A DNA stretch of 64,000 bases from Roseinatronobacter monicus (GTDB taxonomy: Bacteria > Pseudomonadota > Alphaproteobacteria > Rhodobacterales > Rhodobacteraceae): contig NZ_VFPT01000001.1 of the NCBI RefSeq assembly GCF_006716865.1, positions 3,095,001 through 3,159,000 on the forward strand, given 5' to 3'. This document shows, piece after piece, positions 1 through 9,046 of this stretch (within the stretch, counting starts at the first letter, position 1; each line of letters starts with the position of its first letter). The notes beneath the pieces are model-generated. The model was given only the letters and a program-made list of their open reading frames with translations, did not search any database and was not told the origin of the DNA. The position numbers were made by a program, and so were the translations under genes.

Positions 1-411
1 CAGCGTGATACCGGACAGATAGAGCATCGACGCCTCTGAGAAGGCGTCCGTCAGGCGCTGTGGGTCATTGGCCAACCCGCGCGCGGCAGAATTATCGCGC
101 CAATAGCTGAAGCTGCGCTCGCCATCTTTCAGCGTGATCGCATACAGTCCAATCTCGCGGTCTGGATCGCGGCTGACATGGGTGTTCCCGATCCCGGCTG
201 CGTCCAGAAAGTCCAGCATACGCTGTGAAAACGGCCCCGTGCCCACGCGGGACAGATACCCCACATGCCACGCCTCGGGCAGCAATCCGCGCAGATACCA
301 CGCCGTGTTCAGCGTATCGCCTGCAATGCCCAGATGCCACGCATCAGGGGTGTCAGATTGCGAAAGCTCTATCATGGCTTCGCCGATGCAAAGAATGTGG
401 CCAGAGGTCAT
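1..411 (-). CDS. kdgK: 2-keto-3-deoxygluconate kinase, PfkB family (partial, C-terminus outside window)
   Basis: The 137 visible residues are the N-terminal part of a PfkB-type sugar kinase, which would phosphorylate 2-keto-3-deoxygluconate to KDPG in the cytoplasm. Visible family marks are the first beta strand with CIGEAMIEL, the substrate-lid region AGDTLNTAWYLRGLLP, and SRVGTGPFSQRMLDFL. The catalytic GAGD motif lies beyond the left edge. The ATG at 409-411 is chosen because an upstream ATG runs into a stop after two codons. Another PfkB sugar kinase is possible, but the lid sequence resembles KdgK most. Confidence 0.75.
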   Translation of the reverse strand, partial: MTSGHILCIGEAMIELSQSDTPDAWHLGIAGDTLNTAWYLRGLLPEAWHVGYLSRVGTGPFSQRMLDFLDAAGIGNTHVSRDPDREIGLYAITLKDGERSFSYWRDNSAARGLANDPQRLTDAFSEASMLYLSGITL

Positions 412-837
412 GTCATGTCTTTCATTGCGGTTTCAGTCAGTGTCGCCAAAGCGGATCGTTCGGTCTGCACGGATACAGAGTTTCGTCAAATCCCTGCCCC
501 GTTGACGGTGCAGCCCCCTTTTTCTGCCCGCCGCGCGGGTCGGTCGCTTGAGGCTGCTGGAACAGGGGAGAAAAATCATAGCTGTTTCATCATCATTTTA
601 TGCGCGGTCGTCAACACCACCACACGTATAACTGGCATACTAGACGGATAATTTTTCCACCCAAAGCGCCGCTTATCGAATGAATTAGAACAGGCGGCGC
701 TGTTCTGGTTCGGATATGGAACAATTTACACTTGCATTGGCGCAGGGGCGTTCAGGACACCTGCGCCCGCCTGCCCCCCTTGCCCGCGTGGCCGTCATCT
801 GCCAATATCCACCAAACACCCCGACAACAGAGCCAAC
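412..837. other. Non-coding stretch upstream of kdgK
   Basis: About 425 bases without a convincing gene. The part next to kdgK is AT-richer than its surroundings and should hold the leftward kdgK promoter, but I could not settle on a -35/-10 pair. A 43-codon frame starting at ATG 716 ends inside the next gene. It has no recognisable features and is not called. Confidence 0.4.
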
Positions 838-1032
838 GTGCGCCTGATAGACCCCTCTCACCCTTTCTATCGCCCCAAATGGCGCCGCTACCTATTGGTG
901 GCAGTGCCCTTTGTCTGGGCAAGTGTGGAATGGTCTCAGGGCAACACGATCTGGGCATATCTTGCTGCCGCGATTGGCGGGTATCTGGCGTGGCATCTGG
1001 TGTTGAACTGGCGTTCTGACAGCGCAGACTAG
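838..1032 (+). CDS. Small membrane protein, function unknown
   Basis: A 64-residue protein starting at GTG 838. It has a short polar N-terminus containing HPFYRPKWRR and then two hydrophobic stretches (about residues 18-34 and 38-54), as in a two-helix inner-membrane protein. I recognise the pattern as a small conserved Rhodobacteraceae protein but know no function. Its stop TAG (1030-1032) is odd: TA is the insertion target and G is the first base of the adjacent IS element. Before the insertion its stop overlapped that of the convergent iolG in a CTAG. Confidence 0.6.
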   Translation: MRLIDPSHPFYRPKWRRYLLVAVPFVWASVEWSQGNTIWAYLAAAIGGYLAWHLVLNWRSDSAD

Positions 1033-2269
1033 TCCTGCGATTCACTCGATTTGCGGATAAAGCCGGATAAGCTTTGTGCGCGCGTCTTGAGTTGTGAACT
1101 GCCAGTTGGTTTTGGCGCGTTGGGAGTTGCGATTTGTTGTCCATGCATCGACTTCGGCCTTCAGCATAGTTTTGTCCGGGATGCGCCGGGCCAGACATTG
1201 GCGAGCGAGGACGCTGAGTTCACATTCAGCGATGTTGAGCCAAGACCCATGTTTTGGCGTGTAGTGCCATTCGAACCGTTGTGCGATGCGGCGCGCTTGG
1301 GCAGGCGGGAAAGCCTCGTACAGCGATGCAGGGTTGTGGGTGTTCAGATTATCCTGCACGAGATCGATCTTTTCGGCATAGGGAAAGTGGAGATCAGCCA
1401 GATCGCGCAGGATATGGGCATAATCGATGGCAGTGCGTCGATCGCGTATCTCGACGTGGCGCCAGCCCTCCAGAGGAGCGAATAACATGAACAGGCTGGC
1501 GACACCTGCGCGTTCATATTCGTAGTCATGGCGCGCCTCGCGCCCTGGCTGCATGGGAATGGGTGTGCGGGTCTCACGGGTCAATTGTTTGCTGGTCTCG
1601 TCCAGACAAACCAGCGGACGGTTTTGATCGTGTGGACGGGTGTAGACGTCCAGCACATTCTCCATGGCCGCCACGAAACCAGCGTTGGCTTTGGGTGGGA
1701 TTACCCAGTACCGGTTCCGGTGCGGTTTGAGCGCGTTTTTTTAAGCGTGCGTTGGATTGTGGTATCACTGGCCTGCTCAACAATGCCCAGTTCGACAACC
1801 CGCTTTTCCAACAACCTGAGTGTCCAGTGCGTATATCCTTCGGGTGGTTCGGAACAGGCAAGCGCGATCAGCTTGGCCTCGGCTTGCCCATCGAAGATCC
1901 GAGGTTGTGAAAGCGACGCTGGAACTTTGCGCGCTAAAGTCGCCTCAAGCCCTTCCTCCACAAGTTGGCGCCGGGTGCGGAAAACAGTCGAGAGACTGGT
2001 CTCTAATGCCTCGGCAATGCGCGCATCTTCCCATCCCGGGCCATCAGAGGACACATCCGCCTTCAGCAAAATCCGCGCCTTCAGCAGTCTGTAGGCGGCT
2101 TGCCGACCCGTTCTGATCATCCCTTCAAGGTGTTCACGCTCCTCTGTCGTCAGTCGAACTACATACTTCGGCTTGCACCCTCTTGTCATCATCTCACCCC
2201 CAGAAAGCTGCTACGCTCCACAGAGATTCAGAAAAAATCAAAGCTGTCAAATACCCCGAAGCGAGGCAC
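1032..2269 (-). mobile_element. IS630-family insertion sequence, copy 1
   Basis: A 1238-bp element flanked by TA direct repeats (1030-1031 and 2270-2271), the usual IS630 target duplication. The left outer end reads GTCCTGCGATTC. The right outer end, read inward, is GTGCCTCGCTTC, so the inverted repeats are short and imperfect. The ends match those of the copy at 56533-57765 (same internal GGTATTTGAC block at the transposase 5' end). The target is CTAG, which is rebuilt at both junctions. Both flanking genes therefore keep a TAG stop. Confidence 0.88.
1042..2192 (-). CDS. IS630-family transposase, made by -1 frameshift
   Basis: Two overlapping frames encode one transposase of about 383 residues. 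ORF A (2192 to 1701) carries the helix-turn-helix DNA-binding part. ORF B carries the DDE catalytic part, with CLDET, LVQDNLNTH and IAECE supplying the three acidic residues. The join is a run of seven A (T7 on the plus strand, 1736-1742). Slipping back one base there turns the sequence into LKKNALKPHRNRYWVIPP, the typical IS630 joining segment. Both frames are otherwise open, so the element looks capable of activity. Confidence 0.88.
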
Positions 2270-3264
2270 TAGCCTGCGGGCAAATCGACTGGCTGGCCGC
2301 TCTCGCGCGAGGCTGTCGCCGCATCCGCCATAATCTGCGCGCGAAACCCGTCGACAATTCCGGGGTCTGCGCTTGCCCCGCCGGTTGCTGCCGTGATGAA
2401 GGCGCGCATCTCGGCCAGATAGGCGGCCTCGTACCGCTCCAGAAAGAAATGCTGCGCCGGGTCGCGGCGAAACCCCGCATCGGTGGCAATTTCGACAGTG
2501 CTTTGAAGCTGGTTCTCGGCGCGCAGCATACCGTGTGCGCCATGCACCTCGATCCTCTGGTCATAGCCGTAAGATGCCCTGCGGGAATTGGAAACCTGAC
2601 AAATCCGCCCGCTTGCCGTGGTCAGGATCACGGCGGCAGTATCCACATCCCCCGCAGCCCCGATTGCAGGGTCAACGAGCGCGCTGCCCACCGCATGCAG
2701 GCGGATAAATTCTTCCCCCATCAGAAAGCGCGCCATGTCGAAATCATGGATCATCATGTCCCGGAACAACCCGCCGGAACGTTCGATATAGGACACAGGC
2801 GGCGGCGAAGGGTCACGCGAGGTGATGGTGACAAGCTCCACCGCGCCGATATCCCCGGCCCTGATCCGCGCGCGCAGGCTTTCAAAATTCGGGTCAAACC
2901 GGCGGTTGAATCCGGTCATGAAGGGCACGCCTGCGGCACTGACAGCCTTCATACAGGCGCGGATATTGTCGACCGACATATCAATCGGCTTTTCGCAAAA
3001 GATTGCCTTGCCGTGCTTGGCCGCCCCCATGATCTGTTCAAAATGGCTGTCCGTTGGCGTGCCGATGATGACCGCGTCGATATCTGACGCCGACAGGATT
3101 GCATCCACATCGCGCACCTCTGCGCCACGCGTCTTGGCCAGCGCTTGCGCCGCAGCAGGCACAGCATCAGCCACCGCCACCACCCGCGCGCCGTCCAGCG
3201 CCTTGATGCTGCGGGCGTGCACCTGCCCGATACGCCCGCATCCCAACAGACCAATTCTCAGCAT
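2269..3264 (-). CDS. iolG: Inositol 2-dehydrogenase (Gfo/Idh/MocA family)
   Basis: A 331-residue NAD-dependent dehydrogenase that would oxidise myo-inositol to 2-keto-myo-inositol, the first catabolic step. The Rossmann motif GLLGCGRIGQVHA is at the N-terminus, and the family motif FCEKPIDMS contains the lysine of the catalytic CEKP box. MIHDFDMARFLMG matches the IolG substrate site. The internal ATG at 3264 begins right at the Rossmann strand and has GGGAGGG upstream, so the longer frame is rejected. It is the last gene of iolDCBJG, one base after iolJ. Its stop TAG contains the end of IS copy 1. Confidence 0.88.
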   Translation of the reverse strand: MLRIGLLGCGRIGQVHARSIKALDGARVVAVADAVPAAAQALAKTRGAEVRDVDAILSASDIDAVIIGTPTDSHFEQIMGAAKHGKAIFCEKPIDMSVDNIRACMKAVSAAGVPFMTGFNRRFDPNFESLRARIRAGDIGAVELVTITSRDPSPPPVSYIERSGGLFRDMMIHDFDMARFLMGEEFIRLHAVGSALVDPAIGAAGDVDTAAVILTTASGRICQVSNSRRASYGYDQRIEVHGAHGMLRAENQLQSTVEIATDAGFRRDPAQHFFLERYEAAYLAEMRAFITAATGGASADPGIVDGFRAQIMADAATASRESGQPVDLPAG

Positions 3265-3265
3265 C

Positions 3266-4105
3266 TCAGACCCTCCCCGATGCGCCCAGACCCCGGATGA
3301 CCGCGCGCGCGGCCTCCATAACCGGATCATGTGTTTCGCTTAATATTGTCACCCTGTCAAAGCGCGCAGCGTCGGCATTGACCGCAGCGCGCAACGCTGC
3401 CCCAAAGGCCATGCGCAATTCGGTGCCGATGTTGAATTTCGCAATGTTCGAGCCCGCCGCAAGGGCCGCACGCTGCGCATAGGGCACGCCAGAGCCGCCA
3501 TGAATGACCAGCGGCACCTGCGTCAGCGCCTCGATCGCGCGGATGCGGGCCTCGTCCAAGCCCCCCTCATGGTCGGTTTGCAGATGCACATTGCCCACGG
3601 AAATCGCCATGGCATCAACGCCACTATCACGGGCAAAGATCGCGGCTTCTTCAGGGTCGGTTCCGGCAGAGCCTTCGCCGCCCGAATAGCCAACAAAACC
3701 GATCTCGCCCTCGCAGGAGATACCCGCCGCATGGGCCATCGCCGCCACTTGCGCGGTCTCGTTAATGTTCTGCGCCAGGGGCTTGCGCGAGCCGTCATAC
3801 ATCAGCGAGGTGAACCCTGCCTCCAGCGCTTCGCGGCATTCGTCCAATGTATAGCCATGATCCAGATGCGCCACCACGGGCACATCGACACTGGCGGCCA
3901 GATTGCGGAACATCGCGCCCAGCACCGGCAAGGGCGTATGCGCGCGACAGCTTGGCCCGGCTTGCAGGATCACAGGCGCGCGTTCGGCCTGCGCGGCCAT
4001 GACATAAGCGCGCATGTCTTCCCAGCCCAGACAGACCAGACCGGGCACGGCATAGCCCCCTTTTAGCGCGGGTTGCAGCACATCTGACAGAGTTGCGAGG
4101 GTCAT
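3266..4105 (-). CDS. iolJ: Class II aldolase of inositol catabolism (5-dehydro-2-deoxyphosphogluconate aldolase type)
   Basis: A 279-residue class II fructose-bisphosphate-aldolase-family protein. HLDHG (residues 80-84) supplies the catalytic Asp and a zinc His. CEGEIG (131-136), GNVHL (His174) and VIHGGSG (His202) are the other family metal and phosphate sites. In an iol operon this enzyme splits 2-deoxy-5-keto-gluconate 6-phosphate into malonate semialdehyde and dihydroxyacetone phosphate. It overlaps iolB by 4 bases and precedes iolG by one base. A FBP or tagatose-bisphosphate aldolase is the alternative, made less likely by context. Confidence 0.8.
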   Translation of the reverse strand: MTLATLSDVLQPALKGGYAVPGLVCLGWEDMRAYVMAAQAERAPVILQAGPSCRAHTPLPVLGAMFRNLAASVDVPVVAHLDHGYTLDECREALEAGFTSLMYDGSRKPLAQNINETAQVAAMAHAAGISCEGEIGFVGYSGGEGSAGTDPEEAAIFARDSGVDAMAISVGNVHLQTDHEGGLDEARIRAIEALTQVPLVIHGGSGVPYAQRAALAAGSNIAKFNIGTELRMAFGAALRAAVNADAARFDRVTILSETHDPVMEAARAVIRGLGASGRV

Positions 4106-4941
4106 TTGAACTTTGCCACCATATCCATGATTCCGGGGATTGTGTGCAGTTGGGCCGCATGTGTGGGCTGGAAATACTGCTTCAGGCTGCGCTGCGACTG
4201 CCCGCCAAGGATGGTGAAATAATACATCTCATAGCCCGGCAGCACGCAGCAGGGATGATAGCCCTTGTCGATCAGCACGGTTGATCCATTGACGATGTGG
4301 TAGGCATCCCCCGGTTCATTATCGACCCGTTGCAGCATTTGCAGCCCCGACCCATAGTCGGGCTTGAAGCGGAAATTGTAGCATTCGTCATGGCGCGTCT
4401 CGTCCGGCAAGCGATCCGTGTCATGCTTGTGACTGGGAAAGCCCGACCAACCGCCCGCACCCACTGTGAACAGTTCGCTGACCAGCAAACGCCCCACGCG
4501 GTCATGATGCGCAGCCCCAAGGATGTGTTTGATCTTGCGGTGTGTCTTGGTGTCGTCGCTGCCATATTGCACGACGTCCAGATCGCCCGCGCGCACGGCG
4601 AAAGGCGTCATCGTTTCCGCGAATTGCGCGCCTGCAATGAAGACCTCTGTATCCCTCAGCGCGGTGATGCGCGCGCCCGTATCTGTCGGGACATAGACCC
4701 CTTCGGGTTCGCCATCCCAGACATCCGCGCCGCGCTGGCCGATGTCTCTGAATGTATCGCCGCCCGTTTCCACGCTCACCGTGCCAGTAGCCGGAACGAT
4801 GCAGGTTTCATAGCCCGGTACGCGGTAGTCAAACTGCGCGCCTGCGTTCAGCCTGACGATGTTGAAATAGACCAGCGGAACATGGGCGTCATTCACATCG
4901 ACAATCGGTTGGTTCTTGTTGTCATGGGGTGCGATATGCAT
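4102..4941 (-). CDS. iolB: 5-deoxy-glucuronate isomerase, IolB family (copy 1)
   Basis: A 279-residue bicupin of the IolB/KduI family, expected to isomerise 5-deoxy-D-glucuronate to 2-deoxy-5-keto-D-gluconate. The zinc site is visible as SHKHD followed by a Glu in DECYNFRF. The C-terminal HPCCVLPGYEMYYFTILGG is the typical second cupin signature. It lies between iolC and iolJ with a 4-base overlap to iolJ. A second, clearly different IolB is encoded at 15219-16016, so the two may serve different inositol isomers or be expressed separately. Confidence 0.82.
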   Translation of the reverse strand: MHIAPHDNKNQPIVDVNDAHVPLVYFNIVRLNAGAQFDYRVPGYETCIVPATGTVSVETGGDTFRDIGQRGADVWDGEPEGVYVPTDTGARITALRDTEVFIAGAQFAETMTPFAVRAGDLDVVQYGSDDTKTHRKIKHILGAAHHDRVGRLLVSELFTVGAGGWSGFPSHKHDTDRLPDETRHDECYNFRFKPDYGSGLQMLQRVDNEPGDAYHIVNGSTVLIDKGYHPCCVLPGYEMYYFTILGGQSQRSLKQYFQPTHAAQLHTIPGIMDMVAKFK

Positions 4942-4953
4942 GGAAGTGTCCTT

Positions 4954-5922
4954 TCAGGCCGCGTTTGGGTCGGCATGATGCTTGAGGAAATCCTCAAGCT
5001 CTTGGGTTGTGGGCATGGCAGGCGCGCAGCCGACCCGCGCCACCACCATTGCCGCCGCAGCAGAGCCTTGCAGCACAGCCTCGCGCACAGGCAGGCCATC
5101 CGCCAGACCGGCCACAAGCCCGCCCATGAAACTGTCGCCTGCGCCCGTCGGTTTCAGCGCTTCGGTGCGGTAAATGCCGGTTGTGATTTCGCCCTCAGGC
5201 GTGATGGTGATCGCGCCCTTTTCGCCCATCTTGTAGACAGCCAGCCGCGCGCCTTGGGCGACCAGTTCGCGCGCCTTGTCCAGCCCGCGCGCATAGTCAC
5301 CGGCCATGAAGCCGAATTCCACATCATTGCCGACAATCACATCGCACATGGCCCCGGCGCGGGAATAGACCTCTGCCGCCACTTCCGGCGATGGCCATGA
5401 ATAGGGGCGGTAGTCGATATCAAAGATCAGGGGCAGGCTCGCCGCCTTGGCCAGTTCAAACCCCCTGAACGCGGCAGAGCGCGAAGGTTCTGCCGCGAAG
5501 ACTGTGCCTGTAGTGATCAACGCATCATAGCGGCTGTAATCCACCGCCTCGACATCGGCCATCATCATCTCGAAATCAGCCGCCCCGTTGCGGTAGATGA
5601 CCGATTGATGGTCCTCGATCCGGCTCTCCACCACAGCAAGCGAATTGCGCGCCTCGCCGCCCACAGAACGCACATGCGCGCGGCCAATACCGTATTTGTC
5701 CAACTCGTTCAGAGCAAAGCGGCCGATGGCGTCATCCGACACGCAAGTGACAAGGTCCGCGCTGCCCCCAAGCTTGCAGATCGCCACCCCGATATTCGCG
5801 GATGACCCCCCAAGGCAGGCGACGAAATGCGTGGCATCTTCGGTTCTGGTGCCCGGCGGGTCGGGATAAAAATCCATGCCCGCGCGCCCGATGATGACGA
5901 AGCGATTGCCCTTAAGCTGCAT
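4954..5922 (-). CDS. iolC: 5-dehydro-2-deoxygluconokinase
   Basis: A 322-residue PfkB-family kinase, phosphorylating 2-deoxy-5-keto-gluconate in inositol catabolism. CLGGSSANIGVAICKLGG near residue 35 is the substrate-lid motif, and PTGAGDSFMGG carries the catalytic Asp (about residue 263). The start is set at ATG 5922, immediately before MQLKGNRFVIIGR. The longer upstream frame lies inside iolD in another frame and is not used. The iolD stop and this start are separated by one base. Confidence 0.85.
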   Translation of the reverse strand: MQLKGNRFVIIGRAGMDFYPDPPGTRTEDATHFVACLGGSSANIGVAICKLGGSADLVTCVSDDAIGRFALNELDKYGIGRAHVRSVGGEARNSLAVVESRIEDHQSVIYRNGAADFEMMMADVEAVDYSRYDALITTGTVFAAEPSRSAAFRGFELAKAASLPLIFDIDYRPYSWPSPEVAAEVYSRAGAMCDVIVGNDVEFGFMAGDYARGLDKARELVAQGARLAVYKMGEKGAITITPEGEITTGIYRTEALKPTGAGDSFMGGLVAGLADGLPVREAVLQGSAAAAMVVARVGCAPAMPTTQELEDFLKHHADPNAA

Positions 5923-5923
5923 G

Positions 5924-7795
5924 CTACACCCCCTGCCGCTGCTTGGCGCGTGTGGCCTCAATCTCGGCATGTTTGGCGCGCACATTGGCATTGTCAGAGG
6001 TTTGCGGCGTGCCGACCTCCCACCACGCATGGCCTCCGGTCGTCCAGCCCTCGTAAGCGTCCACCTGCATGACGATCACCGTGGTCTTGTCGGACGCTTT
6101 CGCGCGGGTAAAGGCCGCGCCCAACTCGGTCGGGTTGGCGACGGTCACAGCATCGGCCCCCATGGACCGCGCATGCGCCTCAAAATCCACGGCAAACGGC
6201 TCTGGCACTGTCGGGCAATCGGCGATCAGGTTGTTGAAACTGTCTTGTCCGGTGTTGTTTTGCAGCTTGTTGATGACCGCGAAACCGCCATTGTCCAGCA
6301 CCAGAATGATCAGCTTCTTCTGCGTCAGGACAGAGGAGTAGATGTCTGAATTCATCAGCAGATAGCTGCCGTCGCCCACAAGGACGATGGTGTCTTTATC
6401 CGCCTCGCCCTCGGCCTGCGCGATGCGCGCGCCCCAGCCGCCGGCAATCTCGTATCCCATGCAGGAAAAACCGAATTCCACATCTACTGTGCCCACATCC
6501 AGCGTGCGCCAGTTCGCGGTCACTTCGGCGGGCAAACCACCTGCCGCCGTCACCACGCGGTCGCGCGGATCACAGAGCGCGTTCACCACGCCAATGGCCT
6601 GCGCGTAGCTGTTGGGGCGGTTTCCATGCGCCACATTCTCCGCGACATAGGCATCCCATGTGCGCCGCTCACCTTGGGCGCTGCGCGTCCAGCCCTCCGG
6701 CGCGCGATACCCGCCCAAAGCACGGCCCAGCGCCGTCAGTGCCAGCTTTGCATCGCCCACCACCGGCAGGGACAGGTGCTTCATCGCATCATGCCGCCCC
6801 ACATTCAGCCCGATCAGCCGCGCGTCGCCAGCAAAGGCCGTCCATGATCCGGTCGTGAAATCCTGCAACCGCGTGCCCACGGCCAGCACCACATCGGCCT
6901 GTTCAGCGATTGCGTTGGCGCTGTCCGATCCGGTCACGCCGATGGGGCCGATATTCAGCGGATGCGTAGCCAGCAGGTTTGCGCGCCCCGCGATGGTCTC
7001 AACCACCGGAATGCCATGCGCTTCGGCAAAAGCGGTCAGTTCGGCCACAGCGCCGGAATATTGCACGCCCCCGCCTGCGATGATCATGGGGCGCGCAGCA
7101 CCTGCCAGAAGGGCCGCCGCTTCCGCCACCTCGGCCATATCCGGTGCTTGCCTGCGAATGCGGTGCACTCGGCGGTCAAAGAAGCTTTCGGGGTAGTCAT
7201 AGGCCCAGCCCTGCACATCCTGCGGCAGGGCGATAAAGGCAGGGCCGCAATCTGCGGGGTCCAGCATTGTGGCCAATGCGGCAGGCAGCGACTGGATCAC
7301 TTGCGCCGGATGCGTGATCCGGTCCCAGAAGCGGGACACAGCCTTGAACGCATCATTCACGCCCAGCGTCGGATTGCCGAAATGCTCCAATTGTTGCAGC
7401 ACCGGATCAGGCAGGCGCGTCAGGAACGTGTCACCGCACAGCATCAGCAGGGGCAGGCGGTTGGCATGGGCAAGTGCCGCCGCCGTCAGCAGATTGGCCG
7501 TGCCCGGCCCCGCGCTGGCCGTGCAGAACATGAAGCGGCGGCGCAGATGGTATTTCGCATAGGCCGCCGCCGCAAAGCCCATGCTCTGCTCGTTCTGGCC
7601 CCGGTAAAGCGGCATCGTGTCGATATGCGGATACAGCGCTTCGCCCAGACAGGGCACATTGCCATGCCCGAAAATGCCAAAACCGCCGCCGCAAATGCGT
7701 GTCTCGACACCGTCAATCTCGATATACTGGTTCAACAGGTAGCGTGTGATCGCCTGCGCTGCTGTCTGCCGGATGGTGCGGGCTGTCACGGTCAT
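5924..7795 (-). CDS. iolD: 3D-(3,5/4)-trihydroxycyclohexane-1,2-dione hydrolase (ThDP-dependent)
   Basis: A 623-residue thiamine-diphosphate enzyme that opens the inositol ring product to 5-deoxy-glucuronate. Catalytic Glu69 sits in GQNEQSMGFAAAAYAK. The central domain spans about residues 205-345, and the ThDP/Mg site starts at GDGSYLLMNSD (474-484) with DNGGF (501-505) as the second half. Length and motifs fit IolD. It is the first gene of the leftward operon iolD-C-B-J-G, facing a divergent dehydrogenase gene across a 122-base promoter region with a palindromic operator. Confidence 0.88.
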   Translation of the reverse strand: MTVTARTIRQTAAQAITRYLLNQYIEIDGVETRICGGGFGIFGHGNVPCLGEALYPHIDTMPLYRGQNEQSMGFAAAAYAKYHLRRRFMFCTASAGPGTANLLTAAALAHANRLPLLMLCGDTFLTRLPDPVLQQLEHFGNPTLGVNDAFKAVSRFWDRITHPAQVIQSLPAALATMLDPADCGPAFIALPQDVQGWAYDYPESFFDRRVHRIRRQAPDMAEVAEAAALLAGAARPMIIAGGGVQYSGAVAELTAFAEAHGIPVVETIAGRANLLATHPLNIGPIGVTGSDSANAIAEQADVVLAVGTRLQDFTTGSWTAFAGDARLIGLNVGRHDAMKHLSLPVVGDAKLALTALGRALGGYRAPEGWTRSAQGERRTWDAYVAENVAHGNRPNSYAQAIGVVNALCDPRDRVVTAAGGLPAEVTANWRTLDVGTVDVEFGFSCMGYEIAGGWGARIAQAEGEADKDTIVLVGDGSYLLMNSDIYSSVLTQKKLIILVLDNGGFAVINKLQNNTGQDSFNNLIADCPTVPEPFAVDFEAHARSMGADAVTVANPTELGAAFTRAKASDKTTVIVMQVDAYEGWTTGGHAWWEVGTPQTSDNANVRAKHAEIEATRAKQRQGV

Positions 7796-7917
7796 GTCTG
7801 TCCTCCCCTTCTCGATCTGCGCGGGTTCTTGCGATTACCGGTTGCGCGCTGTTGAGTCAGAGGATAACAATTTTGCAACCGGTTGCAAGCCGAGTCACGC
7901 AAAGCGAAGGACGAATC
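7796..7917. promoter_or_regulatory. Divergent promoter region between iolD and a dehydrogenase gene
   Basis: The 122 bases separate the starts of two divergent inositol transcription units. They contain the perfect operator at 7873-7888. A weaker related sequence (ATTACCGGTTGCGCG) lies about 35 bases to the left. Two sites spaced like this could allow LacI-type looping. The promoters themselves are not resolved. Confidence 0.6.
7873..7888. promoter_or_regulatory. LacI-family operator, copy 1
   Basis: Perfect 16-bp palindrome TTGCAACCGGTTGCAA with the central CG typical of LacI/GalR-family sites. The same sequence recurs at 12177-12196 upstream of the ABC importer. The regulator encoded at 11091-12101 is the obvious ligand. 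Confidence 0.85.
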
Positions 7918-9033
7918 ATGCAAGAGATCGGAATCGGCCTTGTGGGCGGGGGCTATATGGGCAAAGCCCATGCAGTGGCCTATGCGGCTGTGGGTGCGGT
8001 TTTCAACACCTCCCTGCGCCCAAGGCTGGAAATGGTGACAGCCTCCAGCCCCGAATCATCTGAACGCTACCGCGCCGCCTTTGGCTTTGCGCGCGCTGCT
8101 GATGACTGGCAAACGCTTGTGGCCGATCCAAAGGTCGAGGCTGTGGTAATCGCCTCGCCGCAAGCCACGCACCGCCAGATTTCGGAAACCGCCTTCGCGC
8201 TGGGCAAGCCGGTATTTTGCGAAAAGCCGCTCGGGGCCTCGGTCGCCGATGCGCAGGCGATGGTCGCGGCGGCTGAAAGCGCGGGCCTGCCCAATATGGT
8301 CGGCTTCAACTATATCCGCACCCCCGCCACGCAATTCGTGCGCCAGCTTCTGACTGACGGTGCAATCGGCGATCTGACATGGTTTCGGGGCGAGCATACC
8401 GAGGATTTTCTGGCCGATCCCGCCATCCCCGCGAACTGGCGCTGTCATGGCCGCGCCAATGGCTGCATGGGCGATCTGGCACCGCATATGGTCAATTGTG
8501 CGCTGGCATTGATGGGGGACATTACAGAGCTGTCGGCACGCGTTGAAACGCTCCACCCTGTGCGTCCCGGCGCTGATGGGCCTACGCCGGTCGATAATGA
8601 CGACCACGGACAGATGATGGTGCGTTTTGCATCCGGCGTGATGGGGCATCTGTACTTCAGCCGCGCGGCGACCGGGCGCAAAATGGGCTATGCCTATGAA
8701 ATTCATGGCACCAAGGGGGCTGTCCGCTTCGATCAGGAAGATCAGAACGCCGTCTGGCTGTACCGGGCTGACGGGCCGGACGCGCAGCGCGGCTTCACGA
8801 AAATCCTGACAGGCCCCGCGCATCCTGATTACCTGCCGTTCTGTCAGGGGCCGGGGCATGGCACCGGCTATCAGGACCAGATCATCATAGAGGCCCGCGA
8901 TTTCCTGCACGCCATCCATTCAGGCCAGCCCGTCTGGCCCACCTTCCGCGACGGGCTGGCCGTGGCGCAGGTGATTGAAACCGCCTTCGCCACGGCCACG
9001 GATGGCCGCTGGCATTCTGTTCCACTTGGCTGA
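7918..9033 (+). CDS. Gfo/Idh/MocA-family dehydrogenase (inositol/sugar oxidoreductase)
   Basis: A 371-residue NAD(P)-dependent dehydrogenase. GLVGGGYMGKAHA is the Rossmann loop, VFCEKPLGASVADA the CEKP box, and DLAPHMVNCALALMG the catalytic His region. The ATG at 7918 is used because the longer frame would run through the operator. The protein differs from the IolG at 2269, so a role on another inositol stereoisomer or a keto-inositol (for instance scyllo-inositol dehydrogenase) is inferred. It heads a rightward unit with the isomerase gene 14 bases downstream. Confidence 0.8.
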   Translation: MQEIGIGLVGGGYMGKAHAVAYAAVGAVFNTSLRPRLEMVTASSPESSERYRAAFGFARAADDWQTLVADPKVEAVVIASPQATHRQISETAFALGKPVFCEKPLGASVADAQAMVAAAESAGLPNMVGFNYIRTPATQFVRQLLTDGAIGDLTWFRGEHTEDFLADPAIPANWRCHGRANGCMGDLAPHMVNCALALMGDITELSARVETLHPVRPGADGPTPVDNDDHGQMMVRFASGVMGHLYFSRAATGRKMGYAYEIHGTKGAVRFDQEDQNAVWLYRADGPDAQRGFTKILTGPAHPDYLPFCQGPGHGTGYQDQIIIEARDFLHAIHSGQPVWPTFRDGLAVAQVIETAFATATDGRWHSVPLG

Positions 9034-9046
9034 AAGGGCCCCAAGC

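Noticed and set aside
716..847. 43-codon frame upstream of the small membrane protein
   Set aside because: No ribosome-binding site, low-complexity Pro/Thr end, and it overlaps the start of the better candidate.
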